Positions 1 through 10,860 of a DNA stretch of 64,000 bases are shown one piece after another. Below the pieces are notes generated by a model that was given only the letters and a program-made list of their open reading frames with translations, made no database searches and was not told where the DNA came from. Location of the stretch: positions 1 through 64,000 of the forward strand of contig NZ_MULI01000030.1 of NCBI RefSeq assembly GCF_002939385.1, read 5' to 3'. This stretch comes from Streptomyces sp. MH60. GTDB lineage: Bacteria; Actinomycetota; Actinomycetes; Streptomycetales; Streptomycetaceae. Position 1 is the stretch's first letter, and each line of letters starts with the position of its first letter. The translations under genes and the position numbers were made by a program.

Positions 1-206
1 GGCTCGGGGGCCTCGGCCACCTCGGCAGGGGCCGCCTCGGCCGGTGCGACGGTCTCCGCCGACGCCTCGGCGGCACCGGACGGCGGACCCGCCGGGCGGG
101 ACGCGGCCCTGCGCCGACGGCGCGGCGGCAGGGTGTCGCTGGGGGTGTTCGCTTCGGAGTCCGTCGAAGTGGTCGACGACTCGGTGGGTTCGGTCGGTTC
201 GAGCAT
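1..206 (-). CDS. rne: Ribonuclease E/G, N-terminal fragment (cut by window edge)
   Basis: Only the first 68 codons are present; the gene runs off the left edge. It starts MLEPTEPTESS and continues as a low-complexity region: acidic Ser/Thr-rich, then a five-arginine run (PPRRRRRAA), then Ala/Glu/Pro-rich. This matches the disordered N-terminal extension of Streptomyces RNase E/G (SCO2599 type). The S1 and catalytic domains would lie outside the window. RNase E/G is the main endonuclease for mRNA decay and rRNA maturation. Identification rests on the N-terminal sequence and on the downstream position after the radical-SAM/DUF2344 genes, a conserved neighbourhood. Nothing catalytic is visible here. 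Confidence 0.75.
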   Translation of the reverse strand, partial: MLEPTEPTESSTTSTDSEANTPSDTLPPRRRRRAASRPAGPPSGAAEASAETVAPAEAAPAEVAEAPE

Positions 207-479
207 GCGGGGGTTTCTCCCGTCAGGCTCCCGGGCGCCGCGCCTGGTCCGGCATCGACATGTCGACCGCCGGTGACGTCCGCGGCTCGCGCGGTGCGCG
301 ATCGCCGCCGTCCGGGGCGCGGGCGCCGCTCGGAAGCTCTCCGTGTCTTGTCTCGCCGGTTCCGTACCCCTTGTCGTGCACGGCCTGGCGAAAGTCTTGT
401 GGTCGGTGCGCTGCCCGACCCAGGTGGCTCCCGAGTTCGAGGGCGGCGCTACGACGTCCGTCCCGACGCGGAACCTTCC

Positions 480-1256
480 TTACGCCGGCGCCTTCGCGGC
501 GGCGGAAGCGGCGGCCGGATGCGGCACGGGCGCTTCTGCCTCGCGGTCGGGCGCGAGCGGGTCGGTCACCGCACCGGTCTCTTCATCGAACAGCCCCTGC
601 GCCAGCCTGGTCACCGCTGCGGGGACCGGCGGCGCCAGGTCGGCCACGGCGCGAAGACCGGACAGGACGTCGTCGGGTCGTACGGCAGGCGTCACGTGCC
701 GAACAACCAGCCGCAGTATCGCACAGGGCCGGTCGGTCGGCCTATCAGCCGGTGAACCGTGCGTGGTGACGCTCTCCAGGTGCGCGACGGCGGAGCGGGT
801 GTCGAAGGTGCGGACGCCGTTCTTGGTACGGCGCTGCACCTCCACCGCCGGGGCCGCGTTGAACGCCGCGACGGCGGCTTCGGCCTCGGCGGACTCCACA
901 TCGTCCAGCCGCAGCTCCCACACGGAGGCCGTCAGCCGGTCGGCGAGCCCGGAGGTCCGGGCCTCGACCGCCTCGACGACGTCGAGCCCGGCGGGCAGCG
1001 ACTCGTCGAGGAGCAGCCGCAGCCGCTCCGGATCGCGCGCTTCGGTGAGCGCGATCTCCAGGTACTCCGCCTCACTGCCCGTGCCGGTGGGTGCGGCATT
1101 GGCGTACGACACCTTCGGGTGCGGGGTGAACCCCGCCGAGTACGCCATCGGCACCTCGGCGCGGCGCAGCGCACGCTCGAAGGCGCGCTGGAAGTCACGG
1201 TGGCTGGTGAACCGGAGGCGGCCGCGCTTGGTGTAACGCAGTCGGATGCGCTGCAC
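480..1256 (-). CDS. TIGR03936 family radical SAM-linked protein (DUF2344)
   Basis: A 258-residue protein beginning MQRIRLRYTKRGRLRFTSHRD, the typical start of the DUF2344 / radical SAM-linked family. The FTSHRDFQRAFERALRRA helix and the AGFTPHPKVSYANA segment (about residues 41-54) are family hallmarks. The family is encoded with, or fused to, the TIGR03960 radical-SAM protein, which is at 3332-5290 here, two genes upstream on the same strand. The biochemical role is unproven; frequent linkage to RNase E/G suggests RNA metabolism (inference). The C-terminus is Ala/Pro-rich. RNase E/G starts 273 bp downstream. Confidence 0.9.
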   Translation of the reverse strand: MQRIRLRYTKRGRLRFTSHRDFQRAFERALRRAEVPMAYSAGFTPHPKVSYANAAPTGTGSEAEYLEIALTEARDPERLRLLLDESLPAGLDVVEAVEARTSGLADRLTASVWELRLDDVESAEAEAAVAAFNAAPAVEVQRRTKNGVRTFDTRSAVAHLESVTTHGSPADRPTDRPCAILRLVVRHVTPAVRPDDVLSGLRAVADLAPPVPAAVTRLAQGLFDEETGAVTDPLAPDREAEAPVPHPAAASAAAKAPA

Positions 1257-1304
1257 CGCGGGAACGGGCGGCGGGCCTACGGGCTGTCGCTTGCCCAGTG
1301 TCGT

Positions 1305-2393
1305 TCAGTCCTTCGTGAGAGCGGTCGTACTGCTACCAAGAGTACGTGCCTCGGCGGCGGATGGTTCCCGCCCGTCCACCGGCTGCCGCCCGGCGGGGTC
1401 CCCGAAGAGCATCCGGCGCACATCGGCGCGGGCCTGCCGTACGGACAGCCGGGCGGAGGCCAGCGCCTGCCGGGCCGCCCGCCCCGCGACGCGCCCCGCC
1501 TCGGCGAGAGGCCGCAGGACGGTGTCCCGCACGGCGTGCCCCACCGGGGTCAGCACACTCCGGTACACCCAGCGCGCCGGTTCGGCCACGGTCCACCGCA
1601 GGACGGTGCCGAGGAACCGCCCGACGGCGCGTGAGAGGTGCCCGGCGATCCGCCAGGCGTGCCCGAGGGCGTCCGCCACCTCCCGGCCGACGACGGCGAG
1701 GACCCGGCCGACCGGGGTGAGCACCCACCGCCAGACGGCGAGGGCCGGCAGCACCAGGAGCACCCGGACGGTCCAGTACAGAACGAACCCGACACCGGTG
1801 ACGACCAGCCCCACACCCCGCGCCAGCTGCCTGCCGCACCAGACGAGCCCCCTGCCGCACCAGGCAAGCGCGTGCCCGACCGGCGTCAGCACCCACCGGT
1901 ACAACCATGCCGCCGGTACGACGAGCAGGTACCGCCCGAGCCACGCCAGACCGGCGTACAGCCCGCGCCCGATCGCCGCGAGCACCGCGCCCACCCGGGT
2001 GAAGAACCAGGCGAGCCCGTGCCCGACCGGAGTCAGCACCCACCGGTAGAGCCACACCGCCGGCACCACGAGCAGCACATGCCCCAGCCATCCCACGCCC
2101 TTGGCGAGCGGCACGACGACATACCGCCACAGCCCGACCAGCGGCCACACGAAGACGGCCCGCCCGAGCCACGCCAGCGCCCGCCCGACGGGACGCAGCA
2201 CCGTGTCCCGCAGGAACCGCCCCACGACGACCAGCGCGTCCCACGCCATGCGCACCGGCACGACCAGCACCAGCACCACGATCCGCACCGGAACCCGGAC
2301 CGCCACGGCCAGACACCCCTCGGCGTCCGACCGGCGCACCGGCTCTTCCCGCGGCCCCGCGTCGGGCGCCTTCTCCAGATCCACCATGCTCAC
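1305..2393 (-). CDS. Repeat-built hydrophobic membrane protein, unknown function
   Basis: I do not recognise a named family. The 362-residue protein is built of degenerate repeats: hydrophobic stretches of 15-25 residues each followed by a variant of (W/Y)RWVLTPVG(H/R). I count about seven copies (VLRPVGRAL, VVVPLAKGV, VLTPVG four times, VLRPLAEAG), with the best copies about 50 residues apart. Many Trp, Val, Leu and Gly residues suggest membrane-embedded or amphipathic helices. There are acidic residues at the N-terminus and a basic C-terminal region. The start is a GTG at 2393; an in-frame ATG at 2387 is an alternative, and neither has a convincing ribosome site. It lies between the radical-SAM protein and its DUF2344 partner, on the same strand, but behind a strong hairpin. 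Confidence 0.7.
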   Translation of the reverse strand: MSMVDLEKAPDAGPREEPVRRSDAEGCLAVAVRVPVRIVVLVLVVPVRMAWDALVVVGRFLRDTVLRPVGRALAWLGRAVFVWPLVGLWRYVVVPLAKGVGWLGHVLLVVPAVWLYRWVLTPVGHGLAWFFTRVGAVLAAIGRGLYAGLAWLGRYLLVVPAAWLYRWVLTPVGHALAWCGRGLVWCGRQLARGVGLVVTGVGFVLYWTVRVLLVLPALAVWRWVLTPVGRVLAVVGREVADALGHAWRIAGHLSRAVGRFLGTVLRWTVAEPARWVYRSVLTPVGHAVRDTVLRPLAEAGRVAGRAARQALASARLSVRQARADVRRMLFGDPAGRQPVDGREPSAAEARTLGSSTTALTKD

Positions 2394-2394
2394 A

Positions 2395-2433
2395 AGGACG
2401 CCGCGGGACCCGGTTCGGATCCCGCGGCGTCCT
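2395..2433 (-). terminator. Terminator-like hairpin downstream of methyltransferase gene
   Basis: A 14-bp perfect inverted repeat (arms 2395-2408 and 2420-2433, core GGACGCCGCGGGA) with an 11-nt loop fills the gap between the methyltransferase stop (2437) and the start of the repeat membrane protein (2393). It would form in the minus-strand transcript. There is no U-tract, which is normal for Streptomyces terminators. Confidence 0.65.
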
Positions 2434-2436
2434 CAC

Positions 2437-3207
2437 TCAGGTCCTGGCGACCGGCACCAGGGTCAGATACGTGATGCCGAGGACGTTGCGGTAGCCGTTG
2501 ACCCAGGAGGACCGCTGGCCGTCGACGCGTTCCCGGGTCTCGGCGGCAAGGGGGTGGTCCGGGTGAGCGGCGAGCCAGAGCTCCGTGTCGTGGCGGTAGC
2601 CGGACTCGAACTCCTCCCACTCCTCACTGCTCGCCGACTCGATCCAGGCCGGCCGGAAGCCCGACTCGACAGCGAGGTCGACCAGGGGGCCGAGCTCCAG
2701 GTGATCGTCCGCACGCGCCCCGGGCCACATCGCCGCGAGTTCCGCCTCCGACGGGAGGCGCTCCCAGAAGCCCTCGCCGAGCACGACACGGCCGCCCGGC
2801 CGGACCAGGCGGCGCAGCTCGCGCAGCACGACGCCGGGATCGTACGGCTGCCCCGGGTCGCACAGCGCCTGGCCGGCTCCCAGGCAGAGCACCACGTCCA
2901 CGGGCCCGCGTGCCGTGCCGAGCGCCGACTCCGCCACGAACTCGACCCGGTCGGCGAGCCCGCGTTCCTTCGCGAGACCCCTGCCCCTGGCCAGGTCTTC
3001 GGCGTTGACGTCCAGGCCCACGCCCGTCGCCCCGGGGGCGGACTCCAGGACACGGAGCAGCAGTTCGCCCCAGCCGCAGCCGATGTCGAGGACGGTGGCG
3101 GGCGAGGCGGCGGCGAGCCGCGCGACCATGCGCCCGGCGCGGTCCCCGGAAAGCGGCCCGTGGAACGTCAGACTGCCGAGACGCGGGGGAAGATCGGAAG
3201 CTGTCAT
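2437..3207 (-). CDS. Class I SAM-dependent methyltransferase
   Basis: A 256-residue Rossmann-fold methyltransferase. Motif I is VLDIGCGWGELLLRVLE (about residues 39-55), followed by VGLDVNAEDLARGR (acidic SAM-ribose-binding motif II region) and VDVVLCLGAGQALCDP (motif IV region). RPGGRVVLGEGFWE is the usual post-IV strand. The substrate cannot be told from sequence; the family includes small-molecule and cyclopropane-synthase-like enzymes. It is co-directional with the radical-SAM gene (124 bp downstream of it) and is followed by a strong hairpin, so it may end a transcription unit. The ATG at 3207 is the first plausible start. Confidence 0.85.
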   Translation of the reverse strand: MTASDLPPRLGSLTFHGPLSGDRAGRMVARLAAASPATVLDIGCGWGELLLRVLESAPGATGVGLDVNAEDLARGRGLAKERGLADRVEFVAESALGTARGPVDVVLCLGAGQALCDPGQPYDPGVVLRELRRLVRPGGRVVLGEGFWERLPSEAELAAMWPGARADDHLELGPLVDLAVESGFRPAWIESASSEEWEEFESGYRHDTELWLAAHPDHPLAAETRERVDGQRSSWVNGYRNVLGITYLTLVPVART

Positions 3208-3331
3208 GCGACGGACGGTAGTTCCTCCCGGGCGGCATGCCGAGCGATTTGACAGCGGCCCGTCCGTACCCGGACCTCCGGGCGCGGACGGGCCGTACCG
3301 ACTCGTCGGCCAGGCACGGGACTCGCCGTGT

Positions 3332-5290
<1,959 letters not shown>

Positions 5291-5316
5291 CTCACGGGAC
5301 CTTTGTGTGCGGACAG

Positions 5317-5355
5317 GGGGGACCATCCAGCCTAACCCGGCCGGGACGGTCCCCC
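5317..5355 (-). terminator. Terminator hairpin after rodA
   Basis: GGGGGACC (5317-5324) pairs with GGTCCCCC (5348-5355). The stem extends inward by TCC/GGA after one mismatch. It lies 27 bp past the rodA stop in the minus-strand transcript and upstream of the chosen radical-SAM start, suggesting separate transcription units. Confidence 0.55.
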
Positions 5356-5381
5356 TTACCGCTCACCGGGCGGGTACCGGG

Positions 5382-6581
5382 CTACGCCGACATGGGTCTC
5401 TGCACGGTGATCGACTGGAGCAGGCCGACCGCTATCCACACGGCGAACATGGAGGAGCCGCCGTAGGAGACGAAGGGCAGGGGCAGGCCGGTGACCGGCA
5501 TGATGCCGAGCGTCATGCCGACGTTCTCGAAGGTCTGGAAGGCGAACCAGGCGACGATCCCGGCGGCGACGACCGTGCCGTACAGGTCGGGGGTGCCGCG
5601 GGCGATCTTGCAGGCGCGCCAGAGGACCACGCCGAGCAGGGCGATGATGAGGCCCGCGCCGAGGAAGCCCAGCTCCTCGCCGGCGACGGTGAAGACGAAG
5701 TCGGTCTGCTGTTCGGGGACGAACCGGCCGGTGGTCTGGGAGCCGTGGAAGAGGCCGGAGCCGGTGAGTCCGCCGGAGCCGATGGCGATGCGGGCCTGGT
5801 TGGTGTTGTAGCCGACGCCCGCGGGGTCGAGGGCGGGGTTGGCGAAGGCGGCGAAGCGGGCGATCTGGTACTCGTCCAGGATGCCGAGCTGCCACACGGC
5901 GAGCGCCCCGGCGGTGCCGGCGCCGAGCAGGCCGAAGATCCAGCGGTTGCTGGCGCCGGAGGCGAGCAGGATGCCGAGCACGATGATGACCATGACCATG
6001 ACCGACCCGAGGTCGGGCATGAGCATCACGATGAGCATCGGCACGGTGGCCAGGCCCAGGGCCTGGAGCACGGTGCGGTGGTCGGGGTGGGGCCGGTCCC
6101 CCGCGTCGACGCGTGCGGCCAGCAGCATCGCCATGCCCAGGATGATGGTGATCTTCACGAACTCCGAGGGCTGGAGGGAGAAGCCGCCGGGGAGCTTGAT
6201 CCAGGAGTGGGCGCCATTGATGGTCGAGCCGAGCGGGGTGAGCACCAGCAGGATCAGGAAGACCGAGGCGCCGTAGAGGAGCGGCACGGCGGTGCGCAGG
6301 GCGCGGTGGCCGAGCCAGACGGTGGCGACCATCAGGGCGAGGCCGATGCCGGTGTTCAGGAGGTGCCGGGTGAGGAAGTAGTACTGGTCGCCCTGGTTGA
6401 GTTCGGTGCGGTTGCGGGTCGCGGAGTAGACGAGCAGCGAGCCCATCAGGGACAGCGCCACGGCGGCCAGCAGTATCGGCCAGTCGAGCCGCCGCGCCAT
6501 GGAGTCCCGGGCGAAGAGGCGGGTCCAGCCGGCCTTCTCGGGTCCGTATCCGGAGACCTGGAAGCTGTTGGCCCCGGTCAT
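5382..6581 (-). CDS. rodA: SEDS peptidoglycan glycosyltransferase RodA/Sfr
   Basis: A 399-residue FtsW/RodA/SpoVE (SEDS) membrane protein with about ten transmembrane segments. Family motifs are seen: NGAHSWIKLPGGFSLQPSEFVKI (segment near residues 145-168) and the C-terminal PFVSYGGSSM followed by a helix. SEDS proteins polymerise lipid II into glycan strands together with a class B PBP, here the PBP2 encoded just upstream. The start codon overlaps the PBP2 stop as ATGA, so the two are translationally coupled. In Streptomyces this gene (sfr) belongs to the mre cluster needed for spore-wall synthesis rather than tip growth (known for S. coelicolor). A hairpin follows the stop. Confidence 0.95.
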   Translation of the reverse strand: MTGANSFQVSGYGPEKAGWTRLFARDSMARRLDWPILLAAVALSLMGSLLVYSATRNRTELNQGDQYYFLTRHLLNTGIGLALMVATVWLGHRALRTAVPLLYGASVFLILLVLTPLGSTINGAHSWIKLPGGFSLQPSEFVKITIILGMAMLLAARVDAGDRPHPDHRTVLQALGLATVPMLIVMLMPDLGSVMVMVIIVLGILLASGASNRWIFGLLGAGTAGALAVWQLGILDEYQIARFAAFANPALDPAGVGYNTNQARIAIGSGGLTGSGLFHGSQTTGRFVPEQQTDFVFTVAGEELGFLGAGLIIALLGVVLWRACKIARGTPDLYGTVVAAGIVAWFAFQTFENVGMTLGIMPVTGLPLPFVSYGGSSMFAVWIAVGLLQSITVQRPMSA

Positions 6582-8887
6582 GCGCGCGCCCCCCGGCTTC
6601 TCGCGTTGCCGCCCCGCCGGGTGCCGCGCCGGGCACCGCGGGCGCCGCCTCGGCGTCGGTGGCGGCGGGTGTCGCGGTTCTGGCCGTTCTGGTTGGGGGT
6701 GGTCGCCGGCTGGTCGCCTTCCTCGACGGGGGCGTACTCCTCGTCCGGGGAGGCCTTCTCGTCGGGCTGGAGTTCCTTGACGACGTCCTTGGGCATCTTC
6801 GGCGAGAGGATGGTGCCGTCCGTCTTGATCTTCGGGAGGCTCGCCTGCGGCTTGGGCAGCAGGGCCTTCTTCGGGTCGATGTCGCCGTCGTCGGAGACGC
6901 CGTACAGCGCGTCGTAGATGTTGCGGACGGCGGGGCCCGAGGCGCCGGAGCCGGTGCCGCCCTGGGAGATCGTCATGACGATCGAGTAGTCCTTGGTGTA
7001 CGTCGCGAACCAGGACGTGGTCTGCTTGCCGTAGACCTCGGCGGTACCGGTCTTGGCGTGCATCGGGATCTTTTCCTGCGGCCAGCCGACCTGGGCGAAC
7101 CGCCAGGCGGCGGTGCCCCGGCTGGCGACGCCGGCGAGGGCCTCGTCCATCTTGGCCAGCGTGGTCTTGCTTATGGGCAGCTTGCCGTGCGCCGCGGGCT
7201 GGATCTCGCGGACGTTCTTGCCGTCGGGGCTGACGACGGCCTTGCCGATGGTCGGGTCGTAGAGGGTGCCGCCGTTGGAGATGGCCGAGTAGATGGTGGC
7301 CATCTGGATGGGGGTGACGAGGGTGTCGCCCTGGCCGATGGAGTAGTTGATGGAGTCACCGGCGCGCATCTTGTTGCCTTCGAGGCAGTTCTCGTACGCG
7401 ATCTTCTCGACGTAGGAGCCGTCCTTCTTGCCGGACTTGCACCAGGCGTCCTTGTTGGCCTTCCAGTAGTCCTGCTTCCACTGGCGGTCGGGGACGCGGC
7501 CGGTGACCTCGTTGGGAAGGTCGACGCCGGTCTTGGCGCCGAGGCCGAACTGGTGGGCGGCCTTGTAGAAGTAGTCGTTGGGGTGCTTGGGGTTCATCCC
7601 GCCGTCCTTCTTCCACTCCTGGTGGGACAGGCGGTAGAAGACGGTGTCGCAGGAGAGCTCCAGGGCGCGGCCGATGCTGATCATGCCTTCGTTGGCCGAC
7701 TCGAAGTTCTTGAAGACCTGGCCGCCGACGTCGTAGGCACTGGAGCAGTCGTAGTTGCCGTCGAAGTCGTAGCCGGCCTCGACCGCGGCGGCCGAGGAGA
7801 CCACCTTGAAGATGGAGCCGGGGGCCGCCTGGCCCTGGATGGCGCGGTTGAGCAGCGGGTAGTTGGAGTCCTTGCCGGTGAGCTTCTTGTAGTCCTTGGC
7901 GGAGATGCCGCCGACCCAGGCGTTGGGGTCGTAGTCGGGGTTGGAGGCCATGGCGACGACCCGGCCGGTCTTGGCCTCCATCACCACGACCGCGCCGGAG
8001 TCGGCCTCGTAGGTCCGGTTGGTGTTGCGGTCCATCTCCTTGCGGGCGGCCTTCATCGCCTCGTTCAGCTCGTACTCGGCGACCCGCTGGACGCGGGCGT
8101 CGATGCTGGTGACGAGGTTGGAGCCGGGGGTGCCCGCGTCGGACTCGGCCTCGCCGATGACGCGGCCGAGGTTGTCGACCTCGTAGCGGGTGACGCCGGC
8201 CTTGCCGCGCAGTGCCTTGTCGTACTGGCGCTCCAGGCCGGAGCGGCCGACCTGGTCGGAGCGCAGGTAGGGCGAGTCGGTGTCCTGGGCCTGCTGCAGT
8301 TCCTCGTCGGTGACCGGCGAGAGGTAGCCGAGGACCTGGGCGGTGTTGGACTTGCCGGGGGCGGCGTAGCGGCGTACGGCCATGGGTTCGGCGGTGATGC
8401 CGGGGAAGTCCTCGGCACGCTCGCGGATCTGCAGGGCCTGCTTGACGGTGGCCTCGTCGGTGACGGGGATCGGCTGGTAGGGCGAGCCGTTCCAGCAGGG
8501 CTGGGGGGTCTCGGCGTCGCAGAGCCGGACCTTGTCGATGACGTCCTGGGGCTTCATGCCGAGGACGCCGGCGAGCTTGGTGAGGACGGCCTTGCCGTCG
8601 TCCTTCATCTTCAGCAGGTCGGTGCGGGAGGCGGAGACGACGAGCCGGGTCTCGTTGTCGGCGAGGGCGACGCCGCGGGCGTCCAGGATCGAGCCGCGGG
8701 TGGCGGGCTGGACGACCTGCTGGACGTGGTTGCCGGAGGCTTCCTCGGCGTATTCGTCGCCCTGGCGGATCTGGAGGTACCAGAGCCGTCCGCCGAGGGT
8801 GGCGAGGAGGGAGAGGACGAGGATCTGGATGACGACGAGCCGGGTCCGGACGCGGGTGCTGCGGCCGGTCTCGGGAATGTTAGTCAT
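6578..8887 (-). CDS. mrdA: Penicillin-binding protein 2 (class B transpeptidase)
   Basis: A 769-residue class B PBP. A single N-terminal membrane anchor (about residues 16-38) precedes the dimerisation/pedestal domain. The transpeptidase domain has the active-site SIFK (Ser358-Lys361), SCD (412-414, the SxD form usual in PBP2) and KTG (612-614). After residue 700 there is a disordered tail ending in a strongly basic Arg/Gly-rich stretch, longer than in E. coli PBP2 and typical of streptomycetes. It cross-links peptidoglycan in partnership with RodA (ATGA overlap) and MreBCD. The ATG at 8887 follows the mreD stop by about 100 bp. Confidence 0.95.
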   Translation of the reverse strand: MTNIPETGRSTRVRTRLVVIQILVLSLLATLGGRLWYLQIRQGDEYAEEASGNHVQQVVQPATRGSILDARGVALADNETRLVVSASRTDLLKMKDDGKAVLTKLAGVLGMKPQDVIDKVRLCDAETPQPCWNGSPYQPIPVTDEATVKQALQIRERAEDFPGITAEPMAVRRYAAPGKSNTAQVLGYLSPVTDEELQQAQDTDSPYLRSDQVGRSGLERQYDKALRGKAGVTRYEVDNLGRVIGEAESDAGTPGSNLVTSIDARVQRVAEYELNEAMKAARKEMDRNTNRTYEADSGAVVVMEAKTGRVVAMASNPDYDPNAWVGGISAKDYKKLTGKDSNYPLLNRAIQGQAAPGSIFKVVSSAAAVEAGYDFDGNYDCSSAYDVGGQVFKNFESANEGMISIGRALELSCDTVFYRLSHQEWKKDGGMNPKHPNDYFYKAAHQFGLGAKTGVDLPNEVTGRVPDRQWKQDYWKANKDAWCKSGKKDGSYVEKIAYENCLEGNKMRAGDSINYSIGQGDTLVTPIQMATIYSAISNGGTLYDPTIGKAVVSPDGKNVREIQPAAHGKLPISKTTLAKMDEALAGVASRGTAAWRFAQVGWPQEKIPMHAKTGTAEVYGKQTTSWFATYTKDYSIVMTISQGGTGSGASGPAVRNIYDALYGVSDDGDIDPKKALLPKPQASLPKIKTDGTILSPKMPKDVVKELQPDEKASPDEEYAPVEEGDQPATTPNQNGQNRDTRRHRRRGGARGARRGTRRGGNARSRGARA

Positions 8888-8985
8888 GGGCGCAGCCCAT
8901 CCGGTTGAGGGCGGTGGTGGGCGACGGGAGGGCGGTCACTGCTGCCTCCCCCTGACGAAGTAGGTACTGGTGTGCTGGCAGGCCG

Positions 8986-9657
8986 TCACAGCCGCTTGAC
9001 CCCCTTGATGCGTCCGGCGCGGGCCACGCGCGCGCGTGCCGCCTTCGCCCGCAGTCCGTTGCGCTGCCTGCCGATGCGCAGGCCGGTGCCTCCGGAGAGC
9101 CAGCCGGAGGAGATGTCGGGGCTCTGGGCGGCGGAGTTGGTGTCGGCCAGCGGGTCGTGTTCGGCGCGCCGGGCGAGCGCCATGATGCCGGGGACGACGA
9201 AGGGCGCGAGCAGCAGGTCGTACAGGGCGGCCGTGAACAGCAGGCTGGGCAGGCCGACGTGGCGGGCGGCGGTGTCGCCGACGAGGGAACCGACGCCGGC
9301 GTAGAGCAGGGTGGTGCCGATGGCGGCGGCGACCACGACGACCATGGGGCCGGTGGCCGAGCGGAGCCGTCCGTTGTCCGGTCTGGCGAGACCGGCGAGG
9401 TAGCCGATGACGCAGAGCACGAGGGCGTAGCGGCCGGCGGCGTGGTCGGCGGGCGGCGCGAGGTCGGCGAGGAGTCCGGCGCCGAAGCCGACGAGGGCGC
9501 CGCCGACGTGGCCGTAGACCAGGGCGAGGCCGAGGACGGTGAGCAGCAGCAGGTCGGGGACGGCGCCGGGCAGGTGGAGGCGGGCGAGGACGCTGACCTG
9601 GATCACCAGGGCGACGACGACCAGGGCGACGGACAGCAGGATCCGGTTGACGCGCAT
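8986..9657 (-). CDS. mreD: Rod shape-determining protein MreD
   Basis: A 223-residue membrane protein with five to six hydrophobic helices. The first is MRVNRILLSVALVVVALVIQV, and VPDLLLLTVLGLALVYG follows it as in MreD proteins. MreD anchors the MreB-MreC-PBP2-RodA wall-synthesis complex. The C-terminal 50 residues are basic (RIGRQRNGLRAKAARARVA) and probably cytoplasmic. The ribosome site TAGGAG overlaps the mreC stop codon, so translation is coupled to mreC. Confidence 0.92.
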   Translation of the reverse strand: MRVNRILLSVALVVVALVIQVSVLARLHLPGAVPDLLLLTVLGLALVYGHVGGALVGFGAGLLADLAPPADHAAGRYALVLCVIGYLAGLARPDNGRLRSATGPMVVVVAAAIGTTLLYAGVGSLVGDTAARHVGLPSLLFTAALYDLLLAPFVVPGIMALARRAEHDPLADTNSAAQSPDISSGWLSGGTGLRIGRQRNGLRAKAARARVARAGRIKGVKRL

Positions 9658-9670
9658 GGGGTGAAGGCTC

Positions 9671-10678
9671 CTACGGTTCGGGCTGCTCGTTCTGCTGCTC
9701 TGTCTGGTCGTTCTGACCGGTCGCGTCGTTCTGCCCGGCCTCGTCGTTCTGGGCCTGGCCCTCCGGGTCGGCCCCGGGGGTGACGGTGACCGTCACGGTC
9801 GGCGTGGGCTTCGGCTGCTTCTTCTCCGGGAGCACCGTGTCGCGCGGGTCCTTCGCCGGGGCCTGGACGACGACGCCGACGATGTCGAGCTTGGTGAAGC
9901 TGACGAACGGCGTGACGTCGAGGATGCGGGTGAGGTCGCCGCCGTTGGGGTCGACACGGGTGATGGTGCCGACGGGCACGCCCGGCACGAACGGCTTGTC
10001 GGCCTGGGAGCCGAAGGTGACGAGGCGGTCGCCCTTCTTGACGTCGGCCTTGCCGTTGAGGAGCTCGACGCGCAGCGGGCGGCTGCCCTGCCCGGAGGCG
10101 AAGCCGAGTTCGTCGCCGGACTCCATCCGGGTGCCGACGGTGAAGTCCGGGTCGTTGGCGAGCAGCACGGTGGCGGTGTTGGGGCCGACGGTGGTCACGC
10201 GTCCGACGAGGCCGTCGCCGTTGAGGACGGTCATGTCGCGCTTGATGCCGTCGTTGGCGCCGGCGTCGATGGTGATGGTCCAGGAGAACCCCTGGGCCGC
10301 TCCTATGGCGATGACCTGGGCGCCCTTGATGCCGTACTGCCCGGCCCCGGCGAGTCCGAGCATCTTGTCGAACTGCTTCAGCCGGCTGCGGCCGCGCTCG
10401 TCGCTGCCGAGCTTCGCCTTGAGGGCCGCGTTCTCCGTCTCCAGCCGGGAGAGCCGGTCGTGCCGGTCGCCGGAGTCGCGGATCGCGGAGACCGCGTTGC
10501 CGACCGGGTCGACCGCGGAGGAGACCCCGTTCTCGATCGGACCGAAGACGTTGGCCGCGGCCTGCCGGGCACCGTCGACCGGTGAGTCCTCCCCGCCGCG
10601 GATGTCCACCGTGATCAGTGCGAACGCGATGGCGATCAGCAGCACCAGGAGCAGCCGGCTCTCTTTCGTGTCCCTCAC
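9671..10678 (-). CDS. mreC: Rod shape-determining protein MreC
   Basis: A 335-residue protein with one N-terminal transmembrane helix (about residues 8-25), a coiled-coil segment (DRHDRLSRLETENAALKAKL region, about residues 75-95) and the beta-rich periplasmic-type MreC domain. It scaffolds PBP2, MreD and MreB outside the membrane. The last 50 residues are an unusual Gln/Asn/Asp/Glu-rich tail with repeated QND/QNE units, predicted to be disordered. It is preceded by a 182-bp gap from mreB that holds a hairpin, so expression relative to mreB may be attenuated. Confidence 0.93.
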   Translation of the reverse strand: MRDTKESRLLLVLLIAIAFALITVDIRGGEDSPVDGARQAAANVFGPIENGVSSAVDPVGNAVSAIRDSGDRHDRLSRLETENAALKAKLGSDERGRSRLKQFDKMLGLAGAGQYGIKGAQVIAIGAAQGFSWTITIDAGANDGIKRDMTVLNGDGLVGRVTTVGPNTATVLLANDPDFTVGTRMESGDELGFASGQGSRPLRVELLNGKADVKKGDRLVTFGSQADKPFVPGVPVGTITRVDPNGGDLTRILDVTPFVSFTKLDIVGVVVQAPAKDPRDTVLPEKKQPKPTPTVTVTVTPGADPEGQAQNDEAGQNDATGQNDQTEQQNEQPEP

Positions 10679-10810
10679 GTGCGGCGGCCGTGCCTTCCTC
10701 GTCGAAATTCGGGAATCTCGGAATGTACGTGGCGGTGTTCAGGAATTCAGCTGATGCGGTACGTCGGGCACTTCACGCGCATCCGGTACCGGAACCCTCT
10801 ATATCAACGA

Positions 10811-10846
10811 TCCGCCGCACGAGAGGAGATCGTCTCGTACGGCGGA
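10811..10846 (-). terminator. Hairpin between mreB and mreC
   Basis: Arms 10811-10824 and 10833-10846 pair over 14 bp with one mismatch and an 8-nt loop, 15 bp past the mreB stop. The position suggests partial termination, giving more mreB than mreCD-pbp2-rodA transcript (inference). Confidence 0.55.
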
Positions 10847-10860
10847 ACCGAAGTGTGACG

